Assembly (NCBI RefSeq): GCF_020529025.1
Contig: NZ_JACNMM010000002.1
Location: 620,001 to 684,000 of the forward strand
DNA: 64,000 bases
Direction: 5' to 3'
DNA from: Oceaniglobus trochenteri
GTDB taxonomy: Bacteria; Pseudomonadota; Alphaproteobacteria; Rhodobacterales; Rhodobacteraceae
This document shows, in pieces, positions 30,510 to 40,103 of this stretch (position 1 is the stretch's first letter; each line of letters opens with the position of its first letter). The notes under the pieces are model-generated. The model saw only the letters and a program-made list of their open reading frames with translations, did not search any database and was not told the DNA's origin. The translations under genes and the position numbers were made by a program.

Positions 30510-31427
30510 TCAGCGCCGCTCGGCGTGCCCGATGCGGTCGGGGTTGATGCAGGCCCGCCCGGCGCGTTCGAACTCCAGCGTCGAATGCGAGATGGCGAAG
30601 CGTTCGGACAGCACCGCCTTGATGGCGGCCTTGATGCCGTCGATTTCCTGCCAGCTTGCATCGTGCAGCACCACGTGCGCATCCAGGGCCGCCGCGTGTT
30701 CCTGCATCTGCCAGAAGTGGGCGTGGTGCACATCGGCCACCCCTTCGGCGGCAACCGCGTCGATCACGGCATCGGTGTCGATGTCCGGCGGGCTGCCCAG
30801 CATCAGGATACGGTTGGTCCCGCCGATCTCGCTGAAGGCCAGCCAGAGGATGTAGAGCGCGATGAGGATGGTGATCGCCGGATCGACCCAGCGGATATCG
30901 TAAAGCAGGATCAGCGTGCCCCCGACGATCACCGCGACCGAGGCCAGGGCATCGGAAAGGTTGTGCAGGAACAGCGCGCGGATGTTCATGCTGTCCTTCT
31001 GCATCGACCAGGTCAGCAGGGCCGTCAGCGCATCGACGATCAGCGCGACAGCCCCCATCACGATCACCAGCCACCCGGCCACCTCGGGCGGGTCGATGAA
31101 CCGCATTCCCCCCTCGTAGACAAGGTAAAGCCCGACGACGATCAGCGTAGTGTAATTGACAAGGGCGGCCACCACCTCGACCCGGCCATATCCGAAGGTC
31201 ATGCGCCGGTCGGCGGGACGGCGGGCGATCTTGCGCGCACCGAATGCGATGACCAGCGAGGCGACATCGGAAAAGTTGTGCAGGGCATCGGCGATCAGCG
31301 CCAGGCTGCCCGACAGGATGCCGCCGACGATCTGGGCGGCGGTCAGGGCAAGGTTGGCGATGATGGCAATTCCGACGCGACGATCACCCGAATGCGCGTC
31401 AAGCCCGTGATCGTGGTCATGGGGCAT
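30510..31427 (-). CDS. Cation diffusion facilitator family transporter (CzcD/ZitB-like)
   Basis: 305 residues from ATG 31427. The His-rich N-terminus (MPHDHDHGLDAH) is followed by six membrane helices with the metal-site motifs GSLALIADALHNFSDVASLV (helix 2, HxxxD) and LFLHNLSDALASVAV (helix 5). A cytoplasmic C-terminal domain contains VADVHHAHFWQM. It exports Zn2+ or a similar divalent cation using the proton gradient. Being the first chromosomal gene after the prophage, it marks the right flank. Confidence 0.92.
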   Translation of the reverse strand: MPHDHDHGLDAHSGDRRVGIAIIANLALTAAQIVGGILSGSLALIADALHNFSDVASLVIAFGARKIARRPADRRMTFGYGRVEVVAALVNYTTLIVVGLYLVYEGGMRFIDPPEVAGWLVIVMGAVALIVDALTALLTWSMQKDSMNIRALFLHNLSDALASVAVIVGGTLILLYDIRWVDPAITILIALYILWLAFSEIGGTNRILMLGSPPDIDTDAVIDAVAAEGVADVHHAHFWQMQEHAAALDAHVVLHDASWQEIDGIKAAIKAVLSERFAISHSTLEFERAGRACINPDRIGHAERR

Positions 31428-31491
31428 GGAAACCGGCCTTTCGCTCAAACGCAGTCATGGATCAACGCGCCCCACCCCGGTCAGGGTTCCG

Positions 31492-32148
31492 CTACCGGAC
31501 CAGGCGCAGGGCAAAGGGCCCGGTGCTGACCGCGATCTCGACCAGGGTGGCCCCGTCATAGACCAGACCCAGGTTCAGCGACTTGAACCGGAAGGGCGAA
31601 AGGTGCCCCGGCCCGGCAATCACATCATAGGCCATGGCGCAGGTCGTGCGCCCGCCCTCGGTTCCGGCCGATTTCGGCGTTACCTGGATGACCCGCCGGC
31701 CGTCATAGATGCGGAAAGCCGCCGGACAGCCCCCGGCGCCGATCATCCGCCCGAAGGCTTCGACCGGGTCAAGCACGCCCTGCGGCACCTTGCCCGGGTC
31801 CGACAGGGCGGTGCGTTCGCTTGCCGGGGAAATCACCGTGTCGATCACCCGCCCCTTGTCCAGAACCACGGAAATCCGGCGCGATTCACCGGGCGCGCGG
31901 CTTTCGCCGGTATAGTGCAGAACCCGCTGCCCCGCCTCGGTGCGGGCGGCGCGCGACCGTCCCTCGAACACGCCGTCGCCCACCCCCAGCGGCGTGTTGT
32001 CCAGCGTGGTGCGCAAGAGCCCCGGCGCATAGTCCAGCGTGCCCAGCGTGCGACCGCCCAGCATGGCGCGAAAGGTCTCGCCCGCCGCTGGCAAGGGGGC
32101 AAGGGCGATCAGCAGCGGCAACATGGCCAGGCGAAGGGGGGCGAACAT
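31492..32148 (-). CDS. DUF3108-like exported protein
   Basis: 218 residues from ATG 32148 (GTG 32160 also possible). MFAPLRLAMLPLLIALAPLP then AAGE is a signal peptide. The rest is strand-rich (TFRAMLGGRTLGTLDYAPGL, RRISVVLDKGRVIDTVISPA, FRIYDGRRVIQVTPKSAG) and resembles DUF3108 periplasmic proteins. The family is uncharacterised. It lies 37 nt downstream of mprF in the same direction. Confidence 0.7.
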   Translation of the reverse strand: MFAPLRLAMLPLLIALAPLPAAGETFRAMLGGRTLGTLDYAPGLLRTTLDNTPLGVGDGVFEGRSRAARTEAGQRVLHYTGESRAPGESRRISVVLDKGRVIDTVISPASERTALSDPGKVPQGVLDPVEAFGRMIGAGGCPAAFRIYDGRRVIQVTPKSAGTEGGRTTCAMAYDVIAGPGHLSPFRFKSLNLGLVYDGATLVEIAVSTGPFALRLVR

Positions 32149-32184
32149 GGGCGAACTCACACTGAACGGCCCGCGGACGGCGGG

Positions 32185-34842
32185 CTATTTGCCGATGATG
32201 CCCCGCGCCGACCCCGCAATCAACCGGGCAGCATCGGCCAGCGGTGCGACCGGTGGAAGGACGGTGCGGCAGCACAGGTATCGCGGATGCCACTCGGGGT
32301 CGAACTTGGCCTTGAACCGGCGCAGCCCCTCGAAATTGTAGAACCGGTCACCGTGCTGATAGATCAGCGTGCCGAAGCGGATCCACAGATCGCCATGTTT
32401 TGCGCCGCCCGGATGGGTCGACAACCCGGCAAAGGGCACCATGCCCATGCTGAAACGGGCGCCGCCTTCGTCCTTCAGGCGCAGCATCAGGGCCGTGAAC
32501 AGGTACTCCATGCTGCCTGACGGCGCGTTCTTTGCGTGGCGCATCAGGTCGATGGCGGCGCTGCGCGATTGCTGCGCCTCAAGGATATTGCCGAAGGCCA
32601 CGATCCGGCCCTGCGACCGCACGACCGCGATCCGCCAGCGGTTCAGCCAGGCCCGATCGAACCGCCCGACCGAGAACCGCTTTTCCCGCGCCGCATGCAG
32701 CGCCAACCAGTCGTCGGACACCCCGGCCAGTTCGCCCAGCAGGGCATCGGAATGCGGCGGCGACAACAGATCGAACGTCAGGCCGTCGCGGCTTGCCCGG
32801 GCGTGGCTGGCGCGCAACTTCTTGCGCTCCGGCCCGTCAAGCGAGAAGTCGGCCAGCGGAATGATCGCCTCTTCGCCCATCTTGTGCAGCGACAACCCCA
32901 TGTCGAGGGCGGTCTGGATGAAATCCTCGGGGATCTCGTAGAACACAGGCCGCGCGCCGGCGGCGCGGGCAGCATCGTGAAAGGCCCAGGCCAGTTCGGT
33001 GCGCGCCGTATTGCCCCCCGTGGGGGCGCCAAGGGCAATCCACGAGGCGCCCTTCACCCCGTAGGACAGGACAGCGCCGCTGTTCTCGGCAAACATCAGC
33101 ATCTTGTCGCCGGTCAGGGCCAGCATGTCGCCCCCCTGCCCCTGGGCGTCGATGATGCGCTGCGCCTCGTTCAGGGCATCGGCATCGGGCGGGCGCATCC
33201 GCACGCGGGCGGTGCGCAGGGCCGAAGACAGCACCCCCAGCGCCAGCACCACCGCCGCCGCCAGCCCGGCGCGCCCCGCCGTGACCGAGGGCATGTCGGC
33301 CCCGATCTGCCACCAGGCCACGCCCCCCGGCGCGGCATTGGCATGCACCAGAAGCCAGGTCAGCCCCAAGGCAAAAAGGATCGACAGGATCATGCCCACC
33401 CATTGCACCGACCACAGCCCCTGGGCGATCCGGGCGGTGCGCCCGAAGGCGCTGCGATAGGGCAGCAGGATCGCCAGCATGACGGTCAGCAAAACGACAC
33501 GCTCCACATCGCGGGTCTTGAAGGCCGCCGTCGCGATGCCCAGCAGCAAAAGCCCCGCAACGATCCAGTAGGCCTGACGCGACTTGCGGAACAGGCTGAC
33601 CGACAGCACCACCAGGAAGGCGCCCAGAATGCTGGACACCAGCGCGCTGCCCTCGATCATGGCCAGCGGCAGGATCGATTCCAGGTCTTCGGCCGTGGCA
33701 GCGGGGTTGGGCAGAAGCCCCGCCAGCATCATGAACAGCCCCGAGGCCAGCACCAGGAACCCCATGGCCAGGGGCACCATGCCCATGCCCGCGGCAAGAA
33801 CCGGCGTCAGGGCGCTGGCGCGGCGCAACCGACGCCCCGTCACCGCCCAGGCCTCCATCACCGACAGAACCGCCATACCCGCGAGGAAAGGCAGCAGGAA
33901 ATAGATCAGCCGGAACAGCAGCAGGGCCGTGACCGCATCGTTCAGGGGCACATGGCCGGGCAAGGCCGCGATCACCACGCTTTCGAACACGCCGACACCG
34001 CCGGGCACATGGCTGGCGATGCCCACCATGGTGGCGATGGCATAGACGATCACCAGGTTGGAAAACGGCAGCGCACCGGGCGGCAGCAGGACATGAAGAA
34101 CCAGCGTGCCCATGCAGATTTCGATGGCGGTGAACACCAGTTGCGCCGCCAGCGTGCCCAGCGACGGCGCCTTCAGCGCAAAGCGCCCGATGCGCAGGGT
34201 GCCGCCCCGCAAGGCCAGCACCACAAGCGCCAGAACCCCCAGGCCCACCGCAATCAGCGACCACAGCCGGATGACATGGGGGGCAAGCGCGGTCATCTGC
34301 ACGATCTCGGCCGGGTGCCAGGCCAGCGCGGCCAGCCCGATCAGCGTGGCCCCGATGCCATAGGACAGCGCCGCGAACGAGGCGATGGCGGCCACGTCGT
34401 AGGCATCCAGTCCCAGGGCGGAATAGATCCGATAGCGCACGGCACCGCCCGACACCGCGCTCAGCCCGATGGTATTGCCGAAGGCATAGCCCAGAAAGCC
34501 CCCCAGCGCGATTGTGGGCAGCGGCAGGCGCTTGCCGATATGGCGCAGGGCCGACCAATCGTATCCGATCAGCGCGAGATATCCAAAGACCGTCGCCACG
34601 ATCGCGGCCATGATGCTGCTGCTTGATGCGGCGCGCAGGCTGGCCATCACGCGCGACAGGTCAAGCGGGGCCAACAGGCGGTAAAGCGCATAGGTGCCCG
34701 CCACGAACAGCAGGAAGGTGACGATGACCGCAGCATGCTTGCGCAGCACCGACAGGACAGACAGGTGCTGTTCTTCGGCGGTGTCGGGTCGGCCCGCTGG
34801 CAATTCGCTCACCCCTGGTTCCTCATCTGGTTGGCCCGCCAT
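32185..34842 (-). CDS. mprF: Bifunctional aminoacyl-phosphatidylglycerol synthetase/flippase MprF
   Basis: About 885 residues from ATG 34842; GTG 34812, with GAGG upstream, is an alternative start. The N-terminal two thirds hold about 14 membrane helices with the flippase-type block GLSAVSGGAVRYRIYSALGL. The C-terminal DUF2156 synthase domain has MLMFAENSGAVLSYGVKGAS, FYEIPEDFIQTALDMGLSLH, GEEAIIPLADFSLDGPERKK and MEYLFTALMLRLKDEGGARF. It transfers Lys or Ala from tRNA to phosphatidylglycerol and moves the lipid outward, giving resistance to cationic peptides. Confidence 0.93.
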   Translation of the reverse strand: MAGQPDEEPGVSELPAGRPDTAEEQHLSVLSVLRKHAAVIVTFLLFVAGTYALYRLLAPLDLSRVMASLRAASSSSIMAAIVATVFGYLALIGYDWSALRHIGKRLPLPTIALGGFLGYAFGNTIGLSAVSGGAVRYRIYSALGLDAYDVAAIASFAALSYGIGATLIGLAALAWHPAEIVQMTALAPHVIRLWSLIAVGLGVLALVVLALRGGTLRIGRFALKAPSLGTLAAQLVFTAIEICMGTLVLHVLLPPGALPFSNLVIVYAIATMVGIASHVPGGVGVFESVVIAALPGHVPLNDAVTALLLFRLIYFLLPFLAGMAVLSVMEAWAVTGRRLRRASALTPVLAAGMGMVPLAMGFLVLASGLFMMLAGLLPNPAATAEDLESILPLAMIEGSALVSSILGAFLVVLSVSLFRKSRQAYWIVAGLLLLGIATAAFKTRDVERVVLLTVMLAILLPYRSAFGRTARIAQGLWSVQWVGMILSILFALGLTWLLVHANAAPGGVAWWQIGADMPSVTAGRAGLAAAVVLALGVLSSALRTARVRMRPPDADALNEAQRIIDAQGQGGDMLALTGDKMLMFAENSGAVLSYGVKGASWIALGAPTGGNTARTELAWAFHDAARAAGARPVFYEIPEDFIQTALDMGLSLHKMGEEAIIPLADFSLDGPERKKLRASHARASRDGLTFDLLSPPHSDALLGELAGVSDDWLALHAAREKRFSVGRFDRAWLNRWRIAVVRSQGRIVAFGNILEAQQSRSAAIDLMRHAKNAPSGSMEYLFTALMLRLKDEGGARFSMGMVPFAGLSTHPGGAKHGDLWIRFGTLIYQHGDRFYNFEGLRRFKAKFDPEWHPRYLCCRTVLPPVAPLADAARLIAGSARGIIGK

Positions 34843-34931
34843 GGGTCAGGGCCGATAAGGACTGCATACGCCAAAGACCGCAAGGGGCGATACCGCCCAG
34901 GCACCGCCCCTTGCCGTTTGCGTCTGAACGC

Positions 34932-35714
34932 TCAGGCGGCGAACATGCCGGCCCGGGCGTCGCTGCCGACCCGCGGAAAGCTGAGCCGCCCGAAATCGGC
35001 GATCTGGCGCACATGGGGAAACATCGACAGGTAAAGCGACAGCAGCGAGGGTTCGATACGGTTCGGGTTCAGCGTGCCGGGGTGCATGCTTTCCACCTCG
35101 ACCCCGTTGGCCAGAACGGTGCGGTGCGACATGAAGCCTAGGTGATAGGTCTGGATCGTCGAAACCGGGTGAATCTCGATCACGCTGACGCCGTCCGCCA
35201 TGGGCCCGACAGGTTCCAGCACGGCCTCGGTGCCATGGGCCGCGCGCACCGCGGCACCCCGGTTCAAAAGCCGGGCCCCCTGCCCCAGCAACAGATCGGG
35301 CATCGGGCGGCCCAGCCCGAAGGCATCGGCGGCAATGCGGTACATGCGAAGCGGCGCAACCTCCTGCGCGGCGCTGCCCGGCACCACGGTCATTGCGCCC
35401 GTCCACATCAGCGGAGCAAGGCCGGTGGTGGTTTCCACCGGCGTACCGGGCACCAGATCCTCGATGGCGACCGGGCCGTTGATGGTGGGAATCAGCGTGC
35501 CGCGTCCGAAGGCCGAAAAGGCATCCTCGAACAGGGGGATCGCCGGAGCGACGCGTGCAAGCTCATCGAAATTGCCCAGCCGGTCGATCCACTGAACGGA
35601 GAAGCGGCGCGTCGGGCGATCCTCGACACGGGGCACGGTACGGCGGCGCACGGTCCATTGCGTGGAGGTCGTTCCATTTGCAGCGCCCGAGAGCGCCTGG
35701 CGGGAGTATGTCAT
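34932..35714 (-). CDS. Hint-domain protein
   Basis: 260 residues from ATG 35714. The central part, FSAFGRGTLIPTINGPVAIE followed by DLVPGTPVETTTGLAPLMW, is the start of a Hint (hedgehog/intein) module. QTYHLGFMSHRTVLANGVEVES near the end carries the conserved H and final strand. The usual first Cys of inteins is replaced by the FGRGT context (Gly-Thr), so self-splicing is not expected. Such proteins are numerous in Rhodobacteraceae, mostly of unknown function. Confidence 0.82.
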   Translation of the reverse strand: MTYSRQALSGAANGTTSTQWTVRRRTVPRVEDRPTRRFSVQWIDRLGNFDELARVAPAIPLFEDAFSAFGRGTLIPTINGPVAIEDLVPGTPVETTTGLAPLMWTGAMTVVPGSAAQEVAPLRMYRIAADAFGLGRPMPDLLLGQGARLLNRGAAVRAAHGTEAVLEPVGPMADGVSVIEIHPVSTIQTYHLGFMSHRTVLANGVEVESMHPGTLNPNRIEPSLLSLYLSMFPHVRQIADFGRLSFPRVGSDARAGMFAA

Positions 35715-35968
35715 GCGAGCAGCCTTCCGGTCTGTCCACACTGCATCGGCCCCCACCGAATGTGCAGTTGGTCTCTCAACCGTGCCACCAGCGTGACCAC
35801 GAGTCAATTTAAATCATTCAAAATCAAACAAGTAGGTAAACAATCGGGCCGCACTCAATGGATCGTGTCCGCCCCGGCATCAATGGCGTCATCGCATCGT
35901 GAACAATGGGGCCGTCACCCTGGCGGCGCGGTTGGATCGTGAACGAAAGACCCGCAACTAGCACAAAA

Positions 35969-35985
35969 GGCGCCCGTGGGGCGCC
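35969..35985 (-). terminator. Intrinsic terminator
   Basis: GGCGCCC-GTG-GGGCGCC hairpin. On the minus strand it is followed by TTTTG and lies 30 nt after the stop of the 48-residue gene at 36016. Confidence 0.75.
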
Positions 35986-36015
35986 CTTGTTTCACATTGC
36001 CGAACAATCAGCGGT

Positions 36016-36162
36016 TCAGATCGATGCCATCCGGCCGGCCGTGACCAGTTCTGCCGCCTTGGGCATCGCAACGACCATCTTGCGCACCTGCCACGGCATT
36101 TTCGGCTGGGGCTTCCTTGTCTCGTCCAGGGCGCTCTGCAACCAACGACGCTTGATACCCAT
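36016..36162 (-). CDS. Small basic protein, unknown function
   Basis: 48 residues from ATG 36162 with GGAG seven bases upstream. Begins MGIKRRWLQSALDETRKPQP and is strongly basic. It lies alone, with its own hairpin terminator after the stop, which argues for a real gene. No family recognised. Confidence 0.65.
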   Translation of the reverse strand: MGIKRRWLQSALDETRKPQPKMPWQVRKMVVAMPKAAELVTAGRMASI

Positions 36163-36360
36163 GATCTGCTCCTGACTTCTGCTCGGATGGCCGGTGGGCC
36201 GTTACATCTTTCGATGCATCCTTTGTCGCCCTGAAATCGGGCCACCCCAAGGCGCGCAATGGTTAAGGTTTGGTTCTTTTCTGGGCCAACAGGGTTAACA
36301 ACGTGGCAACCCTGCCCGAATGCCGCCACAATTGCAGTGCCTGCGCCGCATTTGCCTCCG

Positions 36361-37119
36361 CTAAAGCCGAATGACCGCGATCAGCCTGCCATAATCCGCT
36401 TCGCGCTGATGGACGCTGCGCCGGTAGGAATAGAAACGGTCCGGGTCGGCATAGGTGCAGTGGCGCGTCCATTCCGCATGGGCAATTCCGGCCTCGCGCA
36501 GGCGATGCAACCCGAAACCGGGCAGATCGAAATGCGCCTTGCCCGCCGCACCACCCGCGAAGAAACGGGCGTGGTCGGGGTCTTCATCCAGGAAGGATTC
36601 AAGGAACTCCGGCCCCACCTCGTAGTTGCGCTGACTGATCGAGGGGCCGACCACCGCGACAATCGCTTCGCGCCGCGCCCCCAGGGCAATCATCGCCTCG
36701 ATGGTCGCCTCAAGCACGCCGCCGATGGCGCCCTTCCACCCGGCATGGGCACCGCCAATGACCCCGGCTTCGGCGTCCGCGAAAAGCACCGGCTGGCAGT
36801 CGGCGGTCAGGATGCCCAGGGCCAGGCCCGGCGTCGCCGTCACCATGGCATCGGCGCGCGGCAAGGCCCCCGAAAAGGGGGCGGTCACATGAACCACATC
36901 GGCGGAATGCACTTGGTTCAGGGTGACAAGGGCCTCGGGCTCCACCCCCATTTCGCGGGCGACGCGGGCGCGGTTGATGCGCACGATATCGGCCTGGTCC
37001 GACGATCCCTTGCCGCAGTTCAACCCCTGAAACACGCCCGACGACGCCCCGCCACGACGGGTGAAGAACCCGTGGGCGACAGGTTTCAGGCTTTTGGTCG
37101 TGATGATTTCGATGGTCAT
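36361..37119 (-). CDS. pgeF: Purine nucleoside phosphorylase / laccase-domain protein PgeF (YfiH)
   Basis: 252 residues starting [20 protein letters not shown]. Family marks are FTRRGGASSGVFQGLNC, QVHSADVV, GILTADCQPVLFAD (metal Cys), GGAHAGWKGAIGGVLEATIE (metal His) and GPSISQRNYEVG. YfiH proteins bind zinc and phosphorylate or deaminate purine nucleosides; an editing role in cell-wall synthesis is known in E. coli. It overlaps the midA-like gene by 4 nt. Confidence 0.92.
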   Translation of the reverse strand: MTIEIITTKSLKPVAHGFFTRRGGASSGVFQGLNCGKGSSDQADIVRINRARVAREMGVEPEALVTLNQVHSADVVHVTAPFSGALPRADAMVTATPGLALGILTADCQPVLFADAEAGVIGGAHAGWKGAIGGVLEATIEAMIALGARREAIVAVVGPSISQRNYEVGPEFLESFLDEDPDHARFFAGGAAGKAHFDLPGFGLHRLREAGIAHAEWTRHCTYADPDRFYSYRRSVHQREADYGRLIAVIRL

Positions 37120-38177
37120 GCGCCCGTTCCCCCCGGGGCCGGCCCGTCGTCGGAGTAAAGTGCCAGCACCTTGAACAATTGTCCCATTTCCGACGGGTGG
37201 GTCAACCGGTGATGCGCACGCACGAGGGATTCGATCACCGCTTCGTCGCGGCCACGGGCCAGGGCACCGTGGCGTGGCCCGCTGCCCAGCCGGTCAAGAA
37301 ACGCGCCCTGTTCGGTCAGGGGCGCGACGGCGCAGGCCAAGTTGCGCGCCATCGGGCCAAAGGCCACATGGGCGGTCAGGTCGCACTGCCCCGGCAGCGA
37401 CAGAGGCGGCACCTTTTCATGGGCGCGCACCGCCTGGAAGGTATCGCCCAGCGATATCTCGCTGCCGTAATCCACGATCAGGGCCGCACCGCACCGCGCG
37501 GCGATCCGCCCGCCGATGTGTTCGGCCAGGGCGGCGGCGGGGGCGCAGGTTTCCACCATGTCGCCCTCGGAAGTGTCGGCCAGGCGGTCGGCCAGCGCGG
37601 GTGGCGCGATCGGATCGGTCAGCCCGAAAACCAGTGCACCATCCCGCGCCCCCACCACCCGTTCGCGCCAGGCGTCGCCGCTGCGCAGGAATTGGCGGAT
37701 CGGCAGGGCATCGAAGAATTCGTTGGCGACAAGAAACAGCGGCAGGTCCGGCAGGTCGGTCACGTTGTCGTGCCACTGGGGGGCGAAACCGGTCAGCGCC
37801 TGCGCCTGCTGCGCCCGCAACGCCGGCGATGCCTCGACCAGGTGCAATTGCATCGCGGCGTGAAACCCAGGCACGGCGCGGGTGGCGCGCAGGGCATCGG
37901 CCATCAGCGTGCCGCGCCCCGGCCCAAGCTCGGCCAGGATGAAGGGCGCGGGCGCCCCCCGGTCCAGCCAGGCCTGCGCCAGGCACAGCCCGATCAGTTC
38001 GCCGAAGACCTGGCTGATGTCGGGCGCGGTGATGAAATCGCCCGCCGCGCCGAATGGCGTGCGCGTGGTGTAATAGCCATGTTCGGGGTGCAGAAGGCAG
38101 GCGTTCATGTAATCGGCAACGCTCAGCGGGCCCTGCACCGCGATCTGGCGCAGCAGGATATCCGCCAGCCGGGTCAA
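37116..38177 (-). CDS. SAM-dependent methyltransferase, MidA/NDUFAF7 family (DUF185)
   Basis: 353 residues. Motifs include [60 protein letters not shown] (SAM-binding) and [16 protein letters not shown]. The mitochondrial homologue methylates an arginine of complex I NDUFS2 and is needed for complex I assembly; a similar role is possible here. It lies between lgt and pgeF with 4-nt overlaps on both sides. Confidence 0.92.
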   Translation of the reverse strand: MTRLADILLRQIAVQGPLSVADYMNACLLHPEHGYYTTRTPFGAAGDFITAPDISQVFGELIGLCLAQAWLDRGAPAPFILAELGPGRGTLMADALRATRAVPGFHAAMQLHLVEASPALRAQQAQALTGFAPQWHDNVTDLPDLPLFLVANEFFDALPIRQFLRSGDAWRERVVGARDGALVFGLTDPIAPPALADRLADTSEGDMVETCAPAAALAEHIGGRIAARCGAALIVDYGSEISLGDTFQAVRAHEKVPPLSLPGQCDLTAHVAFGPMARNLACAVAPLTEQGAFLDRLGSGPRHGALARGRDEAVIESLVRAHHRLTHPSEMGQLFKVLALYSDDGPAPGGTGA

Positions 38178-39061
38178 GCCGCCCGGCCCCGCGCCCAGAG
38201 GATAAGGCCAAGGCCCAGCACGATCATCGGCAGGGACAGAAGCTGCCCCATGGAAAGCCCCGCCTGCCCGAATTGCAGGACATAGCCCATGGGATTTGTC
38301 GCCGTGATGAACTGGGCATCGGCCTGGCGGAACAGTTCGACAAAGATCCGCGCCGCGCCATAGCCAGCCAGGAACACCCCCATGACCGCGCCGGGCGTCC
38401 GCAGCCAGCGCGCGAAGAACACCAGCCCGATCAGCAGCGCCCCCAGGACAAGCCCCTCAAGCCCCGCTTCGTAAAGCTGCGACGGATGGCGCGCGCACAG
38501 CCCCTCGACCAGGGGGCAATCCTGCGCCGCCTCGCCCGGGAAGATCACGCCCCAGGGAGCATCGGTCGGGCGGCCCCAAAGCTCAGCGTTGATGAAATTG
38601 GCCAGCCGCCCCAGCAAGAGGCCCGGCGGCGTGCCAAGCGCCATCAGGTCGCAGATGCTCAGCAGTGGCACCTTGCGCCGCCAGGCAAAGATCAGCCCGC
38701 CCAGCGTGACGCCCAGCATGCCGCCGTGAAACGACATGCCCCCCTGCCAGATCATCGGAATTTCCAGCGGATTGGCCAGATAATGGGCCGGCTGATAGAA
38801 CAGCACGAACCCCAGCCGCCCGCCGATGATGATGCCCAGAATCACGTTGGTGATCAGTTCCTCGACCGCGCCGGGTTCCATCGGGGCGACGCCACCGGGC
38901 CACAGCCCGTCGCGCCGCACTGCCATCACGGCCAGCCGCCACCCCAGGACAATGCCCACGATATAGGCGAGGGCATACCAGCGCAGCGCAAAGGTGAACC
39001 CGCCCAGATCGATCGAGAAGATCTCGGGGGAGATGTCGGGAAAGGGGATCGCGTATATCAT
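38174..39061 (-). CDS. lgt: Prolipoprotein diacylglyceryl transferase
   Basis: 295 residues from ATG 39061. It is an integral membrane enzyme with [20 protein letters not shown] near the start, then [20 protein letters not shown] (catalytic His region), [20 protein letters not shown] (Lgt signature) and [16 protein letters not shown]. It adds diacylglycerol to the lipobox Cys of prolipoproteins. First gene of the lgt-midA-pgeF operon. Confidence 0.96.
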   Translation of the reverse strand: MIYAIPFPDISPEIFSIDLGGFTFALRWYALAYIVGIVLGWRLAVMAVRRDGLWPGGVAPMEPGAVEELITNVILGIIIGGRLGFVLFYQPAHYLANPLEIPMIWQGGMSFHGGMLGVTLGGLIFAWRRKVPLLSICDLMALGTPPGLLLGRLANFINAELWGRPTDAPWGVIFPGEAAQDCPLVEGLCARHPSQLYEAGLEGLVLGALLIGLVFFARWLRTPGAVMGVFLAGYGAARIFVELFRQADAQFITATNPMGYVLQFGQAGLSMGQLLSLPMIVLGLGLILWARGRAA

Positions 39062-39155
39062 GGGCGCAGGAACACCCCCGAATGCCGGTGAAGTCAACCT
39101 TGAGAATTGCGCGTCGGCGGACCATATACCAACCGAACGCATACCGGAGGGCGCC

Positions 39156-39401
39156 ATGCAGACCCGCAACAAGATATTCGACGACATCTCGCAACTGATG
39201 ACCAATGCCATGGGTGTCGCTCAGGGCGCCCGCACCGAAGCGGAAACCGCCATGAAATCCATGATGGACCGCTGGCTGGCCGACCGTGATTTCGTCACGC
39301 GCGAGGAATTCGACGCCGTGCGCGCCATGGCCCAGAAGGCCCGCGAGGAAAACGACGTGCTGAAGGCCCGGCTGGACGCGCTGGAGCGCAAGGACGCCTG
39401 A
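39156..39401 (+). CDS. UbiK family accessory factor (BMFP, YqiC-like)
   Basis: 81 residues starting [20 protein letters not shown], with a C-terminal trimeric coiled coil ([20 protein letters not shown]). This is the BMFP/UbiK pattern, an accessory to ubiquinone biosynthesis and membrane binding. A GGAGG ribosome site precedes the ATG. The last codons are part of a 12-bp inverted repeat shared with the convergent lrp gene. Confidence 0.88.
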   Translation: MQTRNKIFDDISQLMTNAMGVAQGARTEAETAMKSMMDRWLADRDFVTREEFDAVRAMAQKAREENDVLKARLDALERKDA

Positions 39402-39419
39402 CGCGCCTCAGGCGTCCTT
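39390..39419. terminator. Bidirectional terminator formed by two convergent stops
   Basis: AAGGACGCCTGA (39390-39401) is perfectly complementary to TCAGGCGTCCTT (39408-39419), with a 6-nt loop. Both stop codons are in the stem, and both proteins end Lys-Asp-Ala. Confidence 0.75.
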
Positions 39420-39908
39420 GTTCAGTCGTGCCTCAAGCACATCGAAGGGAACGCCGGGTTCGTCCTTGGCGCCCCGGATCACCAGCGACGTCTTGACGCT
39501 GGCCACGTTGGCAGCCGAGGTCAGCTGTTCGGTCAGGAACGACTGGAAGGTCGAAAGATCGGGCGCCACGCATTTCAGGATGAAATCGACCTCGCCGTTC
39601 AGCATGTGGCATTCGCGCACCAGCGGCCAGTCGCGACAGCGCGCCTCGAAGGCGGAAAGATCGGCCTCGGCCTGGCTTTGCAGGCCCACCATGGCGAAAA
39701 CCTGCACCTCGAACCCCAGGGCACGGGCATTGACCGTGGCGTGATAGCCGCGGATATACCCCGCCTCTTCCAGGGTGCGCACCCGGCGCAGGCAGGGCGG
39801 CGCGGAAATGCCGACCCGGCGGGCCAATTCCACGTTGGTCATCCGACCATCCGCCTGAAGTTCGGACAGAATCATTCGGTCGATCGAATCGAGCTTGTGG
39901 GACGCCAT
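39408..39908 (-). CDS. Lrp/AsnC family transcriptional regulator
   Basis: 166 residues from ATG 39908. An N-terminal HTH (LDSIDRMILSELQADGRMTN, ELARRVGISAPPCLRRVRTL) is followed by an RAM/ligand domain (VQVFAMVGLQSQ, VRECHMLNGEVDFILKCVA). Length is normal. It is divergent from trxB, a pair I know from Rhodobacteraceae, and may regulate it. Ligand unknown, probably an amino acid. Confidence 0.92.
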   Translation of the reverse strand: MASHKLDSIDRMILSELQADGRMTNVELARRVGISAPPCLRRVRTLEEAGYIRGYHATVNARALGFEVQVFAMVGLQSQAEADLSAFEARCRDWPLVRECHMLNGEVDFILKCVAPDLSTFQSFLTEQLTSAANVASVKTSLVIRGAKDEPGVPFDVLEARLNKDA

Positions 39909-40103
39909 GGCTGCCTCTGAGAAAAGTTGCCGAAGCTTACGCCAGATACGCAGCCCGCGCAACAATGTTTCAACCTTGCGCAATATCCGAAAACCACCCG
40001 CGCCATCCACCCCGCCCACAGGCACCCCCGCACCAGAGGGGGTTTCACCATCCCGCCCCCGCGACTATATCCGCCTACGGAAACGCCGGAATTGGGGGCC
40101 GAA

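Noticed and set aside
32536-34626. Plus-strand frame of 696 codons over mprF
   Set aside because: Low-complexity Gln/His/Arg/Gly antisense product of a full-length mprF.
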